Source: Devosia sp.
Lineage (GTDB): Bacteria; Pseudomonadota; Alphaproteobacteria; Rhizobiales; Devosiaceae
Length of the DNA: 43,811 bases
Direction of reading: 5' to 3'
NCBI RefSeq assembly: GCF_030689745.1
Contig: NZ_JAUYGL010000081.1
Location: forward strand, 1 to 43,811
Numbering within the stretch: position 1 is the first letter of the stretch; each line of letters opens with the position of its first letter. Both the position numbers and the translations under genes were made by a program. Of the stretch, positions 30,357 to 37,916 are shown in pieces. The notes beneath the pieces are model-generated. The model was given only the letters and a program-made list of their open reading frames with translations, searched no databases and was not told where the DNA came from.

Positions 30357-31399
30357 GGCGCGGTCCACTGCATGGCGAGCAGCGGCTTGCCGCGATGGCG
30401 GTCGACCACGCTGGTGGTGTGCTCGATGACGATGAAGCCAGCCTTCTCCAGCACGCGGATCGAAGCGGGGTTGCTCTGCAATACGCGGGCATTGATGGTG
30501 GCGAAACCAGGCAGGGTGCACACCGCGTCGAGCAGTCCGCTGAGGGCTTCGGCGGCATAGCCCTTGCCCCAATGCGGTTCGCCCAGCCAATAGCCGATCT
30601 CGGGGTGTTTGCCGTCCACCAGCTTGAACAGCATGGTGCCCAGGAAGGCGTCATCGGCATCGGCGATGGCCCAGGCACGCTGTCCCGGGCCGCCGGCCTG
30701 GGCAATGACATCGCGACCGTCGCTGTCGGCGAAGGGAAAGGGCAGCGTGGCAGTGGTCTCGACCATTTTGGGGTTATTGGCCAGGCGCACAATATCGTCC
30801 AGGTCGCGCAGGGTTGGCGCGCGCAGCGTCAGGCGGGCGGTCCGAACAGCGGCCGGGAGGGTGTCCGCGACCCCGGATATCAGGTGCAGCTGCATGAAGG
30901 TGGTGGGTTTGCCCGCATTGGTGCCGTGCTGTGCAGGGCCTTCATGGGTCTCGATGAATCCGGCCTTGGCCAGGACCTTGCGCGATCCGGCATTGCTGGT
31001 CAGTGCCGAGGCGCGAAGGGCGGCAAAGCCGGCCGCCCGGGCCGCTGCGACGACCGCCTTGGCGGCCTCCGTGCCAAAGCCCAGACCCCAAAAAGACTCT
31101 CCCAGCCAATAGCCGAGTTCGGGGGCCTGGTTGGGCAGCAGGTGCAGGCCGATGATGCCGATGAAACGGCCCTCGTGCAGGATCGACCAGGCAAATTCGC
31201 TGTCGCCGCGGGCAATGGTCTCGACAAAGAAGCGCCCGTCGCTCTCGGCATAGGGATGGGGCAGGCGCGCCAGCACTTCGTAAATGGCGCGGCTATTGGC
31301 CAGCACGGCCATTTCGGGAACATGGTCCAGCACCGGCGTGGTCAGCACCAGACGCTCCGTCGCAATCGAGGCGGGCAGGTGTTGTTTGATGCTGTCCAT
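30353..31399 (-). CDS. Tandem GNAT protein with two acetyltransferase domains
   Basis: A 348-residue protein made of two complete RimJ/RimL-type GNAT domains. Domain 1 (about 12-170) has ATERLVLTTPV, GYWLGESFWGLGFGTEA and NAGSRKVLAKAGF. Domain 2 (about 185-345) has RTARLTLRAPT, GYWLGEPHWGKGYAAEA and NPASIRVLEKAGF. Both keep the acetyl-CoA loop, so both may be active. ATG 31399 opens the first domain; upstream codons in the open frame run back through the rpmA terminator and are not coding. With the next gene this makes three related domains in a row, suggesting local duplication. Confidence 0.88.
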   Translation of the reverse strand: MDSIKQHLPASIATERLVLTTPVLDHVPEMAVLANSRAIYEVLARLPHPYAESDGRFFVETIARGDSEFAWSILHEGRFIGIIGLHLLPNQAPELGYWLGESFWGLGFGTEAAKAVVAAARAAGFAALRASALTSNAGSRKVLAKAGFIETHEGPAQHGTNAGKPTTFMQLHLISGVADTLPAAVRTARLTLRAPTLRDLDDIVRLANNPKMVETTATLPFPFADSDGRDVIAQAGGPGQRAWAIADADDAFLGTMLFKLVDGKHPEIGYWLGEPHWGKGYAAEALSGLLDAVCTLPGFATINARVLQSNPASIRVLEKAGFIVIEHTTSVVDRHRGKPLLAMQWTAP

Positions 31400-31423
31400 T
31401 GTCGTGCTCAAATTCTGCAATGC

Positions 31424-31454
31424 AAAAAGGGGAACCGGCGAACCGGCTCCCCTT
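31424..31454 (-). terminator. Intrinsic terminator after rplU-rpmA
   Basis: Read on the minus strand, AAGGGGAGCCGG pairs with CCGGTTCCCCTT (one G-U wobble) around a TTCG tetraloop, followed by a run of T corresponding to AAAAA at 31424-31428. It separates the ribosomal-protein unit from the GNAT-obgE-proBA unit. Confidence 0.93.
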
Positions 31455-31524
31455 GTCAATTTCGCTTGGTCGCGAACACGAGCCGGGGAACGGGTCACCG
31501 GCTGGGTTCGAGAGACCGGCCGGG

Positions 31525-31791
<267 letters not shown>

Positions 31792-31805
31792 GGTGCTCTA
31801 GCTCC

Positions 31806-32543
31806 TTACTTCGTCTTGTCTTCGGCTGCCGCGTCCTGGTCAACCTTGGCGCGCGGCGGCTTGCCAGCGACCAGATCTTTGGCCTGGGCAACCCATTCGT
31901 CACGCTCGGCACGGCCACGCAGGTCAAGCTCTTCGTCGAACTTGGCAATGTCGGCCTTCTTCCAGGCAGCGATCTGGACGAGGCTGGTGACGCCGGCGGC
32001 GTGCAGCTTCTTTTCCAGCGCCGGACCCACGCCACCGATGAGCTTGATGTCGTCGGTGAAGTCGGCGGCTGGCTTGGCGGCGACCTTCTTGGCTGCCGGT
32101 GCCTTGGTTTCGGTTGCGGCTTCAGCCTTGTCCGCCTTGGGCGCTGCCTTGGGGGCAGCGGCCTTCTTGGCAGGCTTGGCTTCGGTCACCGATTCAGTCT
32201 TGGCCACGACGCCAACAGCCTTGATGGTCGGCTTGGCGCCGCCGGTCAGGATTTCGGTGATGCGCACGGTCGACAGCAACTGGCGGTGGCCATTGCGACG
32301 ACGATAATTGTGGCGACGGTTCTTCTTGAAAATGATGACCGTCTTCTGCTTGCGGGTTTCAAGCAGCTCGGCAGCGACAAGCGCGCCTTCGATCAGCGGG
32401 GCGCCGACTTCGCCATCAACCATCAGCACCTGGTCGAAGGTGACGATGGTGCCGGCTTCGGCATCGAGCTTTTCAATCTTGAGAACGTCGTTGGCGGCAA
32501 CCTTGTACTGCTTGCCACCGGTTTTGATCACGGCAAAAGTCAT
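31806..32543 (-). CDS. rplU: 50S ribosomal protein L21 with long C-terminal HhH extension
   Basis: A 245-residue protein. Residues 1-101 are a normal L21 (KTGGKQYKV, FKKNRRHNYRRRNGHRQ). They are followed by an Ala/Lys/Pro-rich linker (about 112-160) and a folded tail (about 161-225) with a helix-hairpin-helix-like element IGGVGPALEKKLHAAGVTSL. The tail resembles the small domains found at the end of several Rhizobiales proteins and may bind rRNA or another protein. No frameshift separates the parts. It is preceded by a good promoter. Confidence 0.95.
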   Translation of the reverse strand: MTFAVIKTGGKQYKVAANDVLKIEKLDAEAGTIVTFDQVLMVDGEVGAPLIEGALVAAELLETRKQKTVIIFKKNRRHNYRRRNGHRQLLSTVRITEILTGGAKPTIKAVGVVAKTESVTEAKPAKKAAAPKAAPKADKAEAATETKAPAAKKVAAKPAADFTDDIKLIGGVGPALEKKLHAAGVTSLVQIAAWKKADIAKFDEELDLRGRAERDEWVAQAKDLVAGKPPRAKVDQDAAAEDKTK

Positions 32544-32548
32544 AGTTT

Positions 32549-32573
32549 AACCGGGAGCGTCAAACGCCCGGTC
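32549..32573 (-). promoter_or_regulatory. Hairpin just before the rplU start codon
   Basis: ACCGG and GCGT pair with ACGC and CCGGT around a CAA loop, with two bulged bases, ending within about 10 bases of the ATG at 32543. No strong Shine-Dalgarno is seen, so this stem may affect initiation, possibly for autoregulation. Confidence 0.4.
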
Positions 32574-32725
32574 CCATTGTGTCGCGTCCTGTGGCGCCGC
32601 AGGGCAAGCCCTGATCCTGCGGTCTTCGTGAATGCGTGCCGGCGATCAAACCAGCGGGCAACCTCGAACAGCGTTTTCAAACAAAGGCAGCGCGCAAGAC
32701 CAGCCTGCACGCAATTCCGAGGCGC

Positions 32726-32754
32726 TTATCAGGGCAAATGCCCCAAGAGTCAAG
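32726..32754 (-). promoter_or_regulatory. Promoter of rplU-rpmA
   Basis: On the minus strand CTTGAC (32749-32754) is followed after 17 bp by TGATAA (32726-32731), matching the alphaproteobacterial housekeeping consensus. It gives a leader of about 175 nt before rplU. Confidence 0.75.
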
Positions 32755-32765
32755 CGTGGCGCGGC

Positions 32766-33539
32766 CTAGCCAGCGGCAGAATACCAGTTGCGCAGGCGCA
32801 GTTCGGTATCGGGTCCGATGCCGGTTTCCAATACGCCCAGATCACTTTCGCCATAGTGATAGGGATAGACGATGGCGGGCTTGAAGCTGTTGATCGCCTC
32901 GAGCGCCTGTTCGGGCGTCATGGTATAGGGCAGGTTCATCGGCAGGAAGGCCACGGCAATGCCGCTCAGCGCCAGCATTTCGGGGGTCGGCTCGGTGTCG
33001 CCGGCCACATAGACCACCTTGTCGCCCAGGGTCAGCAGATAGCCATTGCCGACGCCCACCGGATGGTAGTTCATGCGGTCGGCAGTGATATTGTGGGCCG
33101 GGATGGCGCTGACGGCGATGCCGTTGACCGTGCCATCCTCGCCATTCGCCATGGCAGTTGCCTGGGCCTTGAGCGGCTCGGGCAGTTTGTCGAACACCTC
33201 GGCATTGGTGATGATCGGCGCAGCCCCGGCAATGGCTTGCAGGGTCGGCACGTCGAAATGGTCGCCATGGCCGTGGGTGATCAGGATGGCGGTGGGGGCG
33301 GGCAGGCCGGCATAGCGCGCCGCGCCGCCGACGGGATCGACATAGATTACCTGATCGGCAAAGCCGAGCAGCAGGCTGGCATGGTCGACAGGGTGCACGA
33401 TGATGTCGCCTTGCGCGGTGGCGATGGCATCGCCATCAAGGGCTGCCTCCTGCGCGGCAGCGCTGGTCAGGGCTGCGCCACTCAGCGACAGCAGTGATAG
33501 CGTCGCCATGCCGGCGACCAGTTCACGGCGTCTAACCAT
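32766..33539 (-). CDS. Exported metallo-beta-lactamase-fold hydrolase
   Basis: A 257-residue protein with an N-terminal RRRELVAGMA sequence and hydrophobic core, a possible Tat signal, with cleavage near AAAQ (27-30). The MBL metal motif THGHGDHFD is intact, and later metal-site residues appear as AHNITADRMNYHPVG, AGDTE and YPYHYG. The pattern is that of the UlaG/UPF0173-like branch, not of antibiotic beta-lactamases. The substrate is unknown. Alone in its transcription unit, downstream of the tRNA-Ser region in the opposite direction. Confidence 0.87.
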   Translation of the reverse strand: MVRRRELVAGMATLSLLSLSGAALTSAAAQEAALDGDAIATAQGDIIVHPVDHASLLLGFADQVIYVDPVGGAARYAGLPAPTAILITHGHGDHFDVPTLQAIAGAAPIITNAEVFDKLPEPLKAQATAMANGEDGTVNGIAVSAIPAHNITADRMNYHPVGVGNGYLLTLGDKVVYVAGDTEPTPEMLALSGIAVAFLPMNLPYTMTPEQALEAINSFKPAIVYPYHYGESDLGVLETGIGPDTELRLRNWYSAAG

Positions 33540-33722
33540 TGGTGTTCTCCCATTTTCGGCAAAAGTCTGCGTTCCCTGGAACGCTAGCGGGGGCGGCAGG
33601 GTTCGTCACCGCACGAAAACGTGACGGCGGGCCGAATGCTCCTCACATTGGCGCGTTCGGGCCATGAAACCGTACAGAAACTATTGCGGCGTGCCTGCTG
33701 CTATGCCATAAGCCCGCCCGTG

Positions 33723-33751
33723 TTGACTGCACGCGCCCCTTGGGGTTGCAT
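33723..33751 (+). promoter_or_regulatory. Candidate promoter of tRNA-Ser
   Basis: TTGACT at 33723-33728 with a 17-bp spacer to TTGCAT at 33746-33751 places a start about 3-5 bases before the mature tRNA. The -10 is weak. Confidence 0.4.
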
Positions 33752-33760
33752 CGATCTTGC

Positions 33761-33850
33761 GGAGAGATGGCAGAGTGGTCGAATGCACCGCACTCGAAAT
33801 GCGGCATGGGGGTGACTCCATCGGGGGTTCAAATCCCTCTCTCTCCGCCA
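33761..33850 (+). tRNA. tRNA-Ser (anticodon CGA)
   Basis: A 90-nt serine tRNA. The acceptor stem GGAGAGA (33761-33767) pairs with TCTCTCC (33840-33846), then G and an encoded CCA. The anticodon stem CCGCA/TGCGG encloses CTCGAAA with CGA at 33795-33797, reading UCG. A long variable arm, as in class II tRNAs, precedes a T arm with loop TTCAAAT. The last 14 bases recur at 36352-36365. Confidence 0.97.
33837..33850 (+). repeat. Candidate attachment site, copy in tRNA-Ser 3' end
   Basis: CTCTCTCTCCGCCA, ending exactly at the CCA, is repeated in the same orientation 2.5 kb away beyond ktrAB. It covers the 3' acceptor strand and part of the T stem, the usual crossover region of tRNA-targeting integrases. 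Confidence 0.5.
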
Positions 33851-34055
33851 CTCTCACCTCGGTGATTTCATTGAATAGTTGACGCGTCCGGCAGGGATTT
33901 TACCTGAGGCGTTCAAGCGCTTTGCCGCGGTCTCCAGAGCCCTGCCCATGGACACGCCCACCCCAGTCCGAACTGTCGATTCCATCGCGTTGAACCTGCA
34001 AAGCGGTCGTCACCTGAGGGCCAGCGTACCCGCATCTCACCCGGCGGACGGTTAT

Positions 34056-34730
34056 CTATGTTCTGGAGGCGAAGCGTTCCACCAGTTGGGTTTCCCCTAG
34101 AACGATGAGAAGGTCGTCTTTCTGCACAATCGTATTGGCCTGAGCATAGGTGAAGACCTCGCCGGAGCGCTTAATGCCGACAATAGTGACACCGTATTGC
34201 TGCCGGACCTTGGCTTGCTCAAGCGTTTTCCCGACCAGATCAGCCGGCGAGCGCGTTTTGACCATGGCAAAATCATTGTCCAGGTCAATGAAGTCCATCA
34301 TTTTGCCGGTCAGGATATGGGCCACCATCTGGCCCATGCGCGCCTCGGGGTAGACTACGTTTTTCACGCCGATGCTCTTGAGGATTTTGCCATGCCGTTC
34401 GTTGTTGGCCTTGGCCCAGATCGTTGGAACCCCGGCCTCGATTACAGCGAGTGCCGTGAGGATGCTCGCCTCCAGGTCTCCCCCAATGGCGACAACAGCG
34501 GTCTTGAAGTCGCCTATGCCGATCTGTCGGAGTGACTCTGGATTGGCGCAATCGGCCTGCACCACATGGGTGAGCAGGCTCGCGGCTTCCTGGACGATTG
34601 CGGCATCTTCATCCACGCCGAGAACTTCGTGTCCCATACGTATCAGCGAGCTGGCGACTGAACTGCCGAAACGACCGAGGCCAATAACCAGGACTGTCTC
34701 GGCTTTGGTGCGACTGGAGAGTTTAACCAA
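34056..34730 (-). CDS. ktrA: Potassium uptake regulatory protein KtrA (TrkA/RCK family)
   Basis: A 224-residue cytosolic gating ring subunit of the Ktr K+ transporter. The RCK_N Rossmann motif GLGRFG is at residues 17-22, with acidic residues ending the second strand (GVDED), and an RCK_C domain fills about 145-220. I start at a TTG at 34730: it overlaps ktrB by 8 bases, GGAG lies 10 bases upstream inside ktrB, and it gives the usual KtrA N-terminus. The ATG at 34784 would overlap ktrB by 62 bases with an atypical extension. Its product binds NAD(H) or ATP/ADP and opens KtrB. Confidence 0.9.
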   Translation of the reverse strand: MVKLSSRTKAETVLVIGLGRFGSSVASSLIRMGHEVLGVDEDAAIVQEAASLLTHVVQADCANPESLRQIGIGDFKTAVVAIGGDLEASILTALAVIEAGVPTIWAKANNERHGKILKSIGVKNVVYPEARMGQMVAHILTGKMMDFIDLDNDFAMVKTRSPADLVGKTLEQAKVRQQYGVTIVGIKRSGEVFTYAQANTIVQKDDLLIVLGETQLVERFASRT

Positions 34731-36060
34731 CGATAGGGCGCTCCTCTGGATAATGTAGTGCGCTTCGCCCTCTGCCGAGAGCAAGGGCCGTGGCTATGGT
34801 GATCGTGCCCACCCTGCCGATCAGCATCAACACGATCAGGACCAGTTCGGCAACAGGTGGAAGCTGGCCGGTAATGCCGGTCGAAAGGCCGACTGTGGCA
34901 AAAGCCGAAATCGTCTCGAACAAGACGGCGACGAGCGGGTAGTCGGTCACCGCCAGAATGACCATGGTTCCCAGGGACACGAGCGCCAGGGACAGGAGCA
35001 CCACCGTGAGCGCCTGCCGTTCGATGGACGTCCCAATGCGCCGTCCGAACAAGGCCGCATCCCGCTCACCGCGCGCCTCCGACCAGACAACGATCGCGAG
35101 CACGAAGAAGGTGGTGATCTTGATGCCACCCGCGGTGCCGGCGCTGCCGCCCCCGATGAACATCAGCAAGTAGGTGACCGCCAGGGTTTCATCATGGAGA
35201 GCACCGATATCGAGCGTATTGAATCCGGTGGTGCGCGTGGTGACAGACTGAAAGGCGCTATTGAGCAGCTTGCCACCTAGACCCATCGGACCCAGGGTGT
35301 CTGGATTATGCCACTCTACGGCCAGAACGGTCGCGAACCCGACAATCAGAAGAATGGCGGTTCCGAGCAGCGTGATCTTGGTGTGCAACGTCCAGGGGCG
35401 ATCGCTTCCTGCAGTGGACCGGCTCTGAAGTTCATGGATCACCGGAAACCCGAGCGAGCTCAAGACAATGGCTAGCATGATTGGTGTCAGGAACAGCCAG
35501 TCGTTCTGAAACCCCATCAAGCTGTCAGAGTAGGTCGAGAAACCCGCATTGTTGAACGCGGACACGGCATGAAAAAATCCATGCCATGCAGCAACCGGCC
35601 AGTCCTGATCATAGGAAAAACGAAGACGCAAGGTGAGTGCAAGAGCCAATGCCGCTTCGACGGCAATAGTGACCAGCAGGATCAAGCGGAGCACGCTACG
35701 GGCGTCCACCATATCAAAGAAGCTGCGCTCCACCTGGGTCCGCAGCCGGTCCTTCAATCGAAATCCCCGGCCCGCCAGCAGGCCCAGCAGGGTGGCTGCG
35801 GCCATTATCCCGAAACCCCCAATCTGGAAAAGCGCGAGGATCACCACCTGACCAAAAGTGGACCAGTATACCGGGGTATCAACAACGATCAGGCCGGTAA
35901 CACAAACTGCCGAGGTCGCCGTGAACAGAGCTGTGAGAAAAGGCGCATGACCGGGTCCCTCATGAGACAGCGGTAGCATGAGCAGGGCTGTCCCAATCGC
36001 AATCGCGGCCATAAAGGCAATGGGTACAAGCCTTGTCGGGTGAGTGACATTGGAAAGCAC
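34723..36060 (-). CDS. ktrB: Potassium transporter subunit KtrB (TrkH/KtrB family)
   Basis: A 445-residue membrane protein with four M1-P-M2 repeats forming one K+ pore. The four filter-like loops are TSAVCVTGL, NNAGFST, TTRTTGFNT and ATVGLST, each with the conserved glycine. The third-repeat glycine-rich gate GGGSAGTAGGI is present. I start at GTG 36060 with CGGAG 6 bases upstream; a TTG at 36075 is the alternative. With KtrA it mediates Na+-dependent K+ uptake in osmotic adaptation. It lies in the segment bounded by the tRNA-Ser repeat. Confidence 0.93.
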   Translation of the reverse strand: MLSNVTHPTRLVPIAFMAAIAIGTALLMLPLSHEGPGHAPFLTALFTATSAVCVTGLIVVDTPVYWSTFGQVVILALFQIGGFGIMAAATLLGLLAGRGFRLKDRLRTQVERSFFDMVDARSVLRLILLVTIAVEAALALALTLRLRFSYDQDWPVAAWHGFFHAVSAFNNAGFSTYSDSLMGFQNDWLFLTPIMLAIVLSSLGFPVIHELQSRSTAGSDRPWTLHTKITLLGTAILLIVGFATVLAVEWHNPDTLGPMGLGGKLLNSAFQSVTTRTTGFNTLDIGALHDETLAVTYLLMFIGGGSAGTAGGIKITTFFVLAIVVWSEARGERDAALFGRRIGTSIERQALTVVLLSLALVSLGTMVILAVTDYPLVAVLFETISAFATVGLSTGITGQLPPVAELVLIVLMLIGRVGTITIATALALGRGRSALHYPEERPIVG

Positions 36061-36128
36061 GCGGTGCTCCGACAAACCGTCCCGTACCTGCCAAGGGGCA
36101 TCGTCCCCGTACAGGAGTCAGACAACGG

Positions 36129-36151
36129 TGCCTGCATATTGTAAGCAGGCA
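36129..36151. promoter_or_regulatory. Inverted repeat upstream of ktrB
   Basis: TGCCTGC at 36129-36135 and GCAGGCA at 36145-36151 are perfect inverted copies, about 70 bp upstream of the divergent-facing ktrB start. Possible operator or leader stem. Confidence 0.4.
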
Positions 36152-36351
36152 TGTATATGCACAATGGCGGGCGGGCGATCAAGGACGAAGGAGACTGACT
36201 CTCGTCTTTGCCGGGCGCTCACCAAAGAACATTGCCGCTGCGCTCCACCCCAATGTTGGCGCCATTGCCTCCCGTCGCGTACCCAGAGATACGGGCCGGA
36301 TCGGCGCGTGATACACAGTGAAAACAATAAGTTCTGGACAATTTGGGGGGG

Positions 36352-36365
36352 CTCTCTCTCCGCCA
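36352..36365 (+). repeat. Candidate attachment site, distal copy
   Basis: Exact 14-base copy of the 3' end of tRNA-Ser (33837-33850), same orientation. Flanking bases on both sides differ from those at the tRNA. Confidence 0.5.
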
Positions 36366-36554
36366 TCGATCCCTTTGTAGCAAGTTGATTTTTGAAGCGC
36401 TGGCTTGATCCGCCAGGCGGGCGTGTGGCTGAAATTGCCACGGGCTGGTCAATCCGTTTACAAGGTCGGTCTGGCGCATGATGCTGTTGCAGGTGACGGC
36501 TTGGTTTGCGCTCCATCTTGCGCGTACGGTGCAGTAAAAGTTTGGACCGGCACA

Positions 36555-37568
36555 ATGAGCGATTTGAGGCCCCGCAGTTTCGTCAGCGCCCAGATGGTGG
36601 CCGAAAAGGCCGGTGTATCGCGCTCGGCTGTATCACGCACCTTTACTGATGGCGCCAGCGTCTCCGAGCCAACGCGCCGCAAGGTACTCGCGGCTGCCAG
36701 TGCGCTGGGCTATCACGTCAATCATCTGGCCCGGGTCTTGCGCGAACGCAGCAGCATTGTCTGCCTGGTCGTTGCCGACATGACGACGCCCATTCGCGCC
36801 ACCATGGTCGATGTGCTGACGCGCAAATTGCAGGCCGCCGGCAAGATAACCATGGTGATCAACACCGAAACCGACACCGAAAGTGTTTCCTCGGCGTTGC
36901 GCCAGACCCTGAATTATCGCGCCGATGCCACCGTGGTGCTGTCGGGAACGCCGCCGGCCGCCTTGATTGAAACCTGCCTGGCCAATGGCCAGCGGGTCGT
37001 GCTGATCAACCGCGACGATCAACTGGTGGGGAGCCACAATCTGGGTGTGGACAACGCCATGGCCAGCGTCGAGGCGCTGTATCTGCTGCGCCGCGCCGGA
37101 TGCCAGCGCCTTGGCGTCATTACCTCGACGGCGGGCACCGCCAGTCTGGTGCAGCGCGAACGGGCCTTTGTTGCGGCAGCCGAAGCGGCGGGTCTGCAGG
37201 TCACCGTTACCTCGACCGGGCCGACGAGCTACGCCTCGGGTTTTGAAAGCGCGCGCCGGGTCTTTGGTCGCTCGCAGGCACCTGACGGCGTGTTCTGCGT
37301 CACTGACCTGTTGGCGCTTGGCTTCATGGACGCCGCCCGTCACGAATTTGGTCGCCGCATCCCCGATGATCTCTGCATTATCGGCTTTGACGATATCGAA
37401 CAGGCCAGCTGGGAATCCTACAAGCTGACCACCTTTGCCCAACCGCTGACGGCCATGGCGACCCATGTCGTCGACCTGCTGCTCGACCCCGATACTGCCG
37501 GGTCCGAGCGGCGGCTGTTCGAGCCGGTTCCGGTGTGGCGAAAATCGGTCAGGCCAAACGCTTCCTGA
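36555..37568 (+). CDS. LacI-family transcriptional regulator
   Basis: A 337-residue regulator. The helix-turn-helix is at about 11-33 (SAQMVAEKAGVSRSAVSRTF), followed by the hinge helix HVNHLARVLRERSS with the minor-groove leucine. A two-lobe periplasmic-binding-protein-like ligand domain follows (IVCLVVADMTTPIRATM to IIGFDDIEQASW). Members bind palindromes as dimers and release DNA on binding a sugar or related ligand. ATG 36555 gives the normal family length; the earlier frame is not protein-like. It sits directly upstream of the ABC operon, in the same direction, with paired palindromes in the gap, so it very likely controls that operon. Confidence 0.93.
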   Translation: MSDLRPRSFVSAQMVAEKAGVSRSAVSRTFTDGASVSEPTRRKVLAAASALGYHVNHLARVLRERSSIVCLVVADMTTPIRATMVDVLTRKLQAAGKITMVINTETDTESVSSALRQTLNYRADATVVLSGTPPAALIETCLANGQRVVLINRDDQLVGSHNLGVDNAMASVEALYLLRRAGCQRLGVITSTAGTASLVQRERAFVAAAEAAGLQVTVTSTGPTSYASGFESARRVFGRSQAPDGVFCVTDLLALGFMDAARHEFGRRIPDDLCIIGFDDIEQASWESYKLTTFAQPLTAMATHVVDLLLDPDTAGSERRLFEPVPVWRKSVRPNAS

Positions 37569-37582
37569 CCGTCCCGCGTATT

Positions 37583-37598
37583 CTGCACTTTTGTGCAG
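37583..37598. promoter_or_regulatory. Putative LacI-family operator 1
   Basis: CTGCAC-TTTT-GTGCAG, a perfect 6+4+6 inverted repeat 14 bp after the regulator stop. Its core differs from operator 2 at one base. The centre lacks the CG step common in LacI-family sites. Confidence 0.65.
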
Positions 37599-37674
37599 AG
37601 GACTTGCACACGTGATCAGTCTGCTTGCGTCATCAAAATGTTATGCAGCATCGATAGACATCCCGACAGTCGGA

Positions 37675-37703
37675 TTGAACATTGCACTTGTGTGCACTGG
37701 TTT
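37675..37703 (+). promoter_or_regulatory. Candidate promoter with LacI-family operator 2 in its spacer
   Basis: TGCAC-TTGT-GTGCA at 37683-37696 is the second palindrome; its centre is 99 bp from that of operator 1. TTGAAC at 37675-37680 with a 17-bp spacer to TGGTTT at 37698-37703 would place it between -35 and -10. The -10 is poor, so the exact promoter is uncertain, but the geometry fits repression with possible looping. Confidence 0.5.
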
Positions 37704-37770
37704 TCAATGCTGTCATGGGGTGCGGTCAAGCGCCTGGCAACATCCGACACAAGATTGGGGTTGCCTTGCG

Positions 37771-37850
37771 CCGGTCGTTGTACCGGGGAGGAGCCCCATG
37801 AGGTGGGCGGATACATGCCGTTCTGAATTCGCCCTTCGGCCATAGGCCGA
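37771..37850 (+). promoter_or_regulatory. Structured mRNA leader of the ABC operon
   Basis: Stems seen: CCGGT/ACCGG (37771-37775 with 37782-37786), GGGG/CCCC (37785-37788 with 37794-37797) and TCGGCC/GGCCGA (37836-37841 with 37845-37850). The first two share bases and exclude each other. GAGGTGG at 37800-37806 can also pair with CCACCTC at 37855-37861. The GGGG/CCCC stem encloses a Shine-Dalgarno. No T-run is seen, so any control would be on translation or Rho access. Confidence 0.4.
37798..37845 (+). CDS. Possible 15-residue leader peptide
   Basis: ATG at 37798 opens 15 codons (MRWADTCRSEFALRP) ending in TAG, with GGAGGAG 4 bases upstream. The ribosome-binding site is inside a small stem and the stop codon lies in the loop of the next stem. 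It ends 71 bp before the binding-protein start. No run of one amino acid suggests classical attenuation. It could be a chance open frame. Confidence 0.3.
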   Translation: MRWADTCRSEFALRP

Positions 37851-37916
37851 TGTGCCACCTCCAGGATCGGTAACAGCGTAGAGGCTCGTCTTGAGTCATC
37901 TAGATGGGAGAGCAAG

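Larger units (their letters stand above)
33851..36365. mobile_element. Possible tRNA-integrated segment carrying ktrAB
   Basis: The 2515-bp segment between the tRNA end and the second copy of its last 14 bases contains only ktrAB. No integrase is present, so it would be a decayed or mobilised remnant. Some stretches are AT-richer than their neighbours: 34261-34320 has 27 G or C out of 60 by count. The CT-rich nature of the repeat weakens the case. Confidence 0.4.
36061..36554. other. 494-bp gap between ktrB and the LacI gene
   Basis: Contains a perfect inverted repeat TGCCTGC / GCAGGCA at 36129-36151 with a 9-base loop, likely in the ktrB promoter region. The second copy of the tRNA-end repeat is at 36352-36365. 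Open frames here look like shadows. No clear promoter for the LacI gene is seen. Confidence 0.6.
37569..37916 (+). other. 348-bp regulatory gap before the ABC operon
   Basis: Holds two near-identical palindromes, a candidate promoter around the second, then a roughly 200-nt leader with a short open frame and several stem-loops. Each is listed separately. Confidence 0.75.

Noticed and set aside
33621-33815. 64-codon plus-strand frame running into tRNA-Ser
   Set aside because: It overlaps the tRNA and has no protein-like pattern.
33879-34100. Plus-strand frame between tRNA-Ser and ktrA, checked as an integrase remnant
   Set aside because: No integrase motif seen, and it runs into the ktrA coding region.
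36061-36554. c-di-AMP or other known riboswitch before ktrB
   Set aside because: Only a simple inverted repeat is seen; no motif of a known class was recognised.
36118-36555. 145-codon minus-strand frame upstream of the LacI gene
   Set aside because: Arg/Gln-rich, crosses the repeat and regulatory sequences, no domain.
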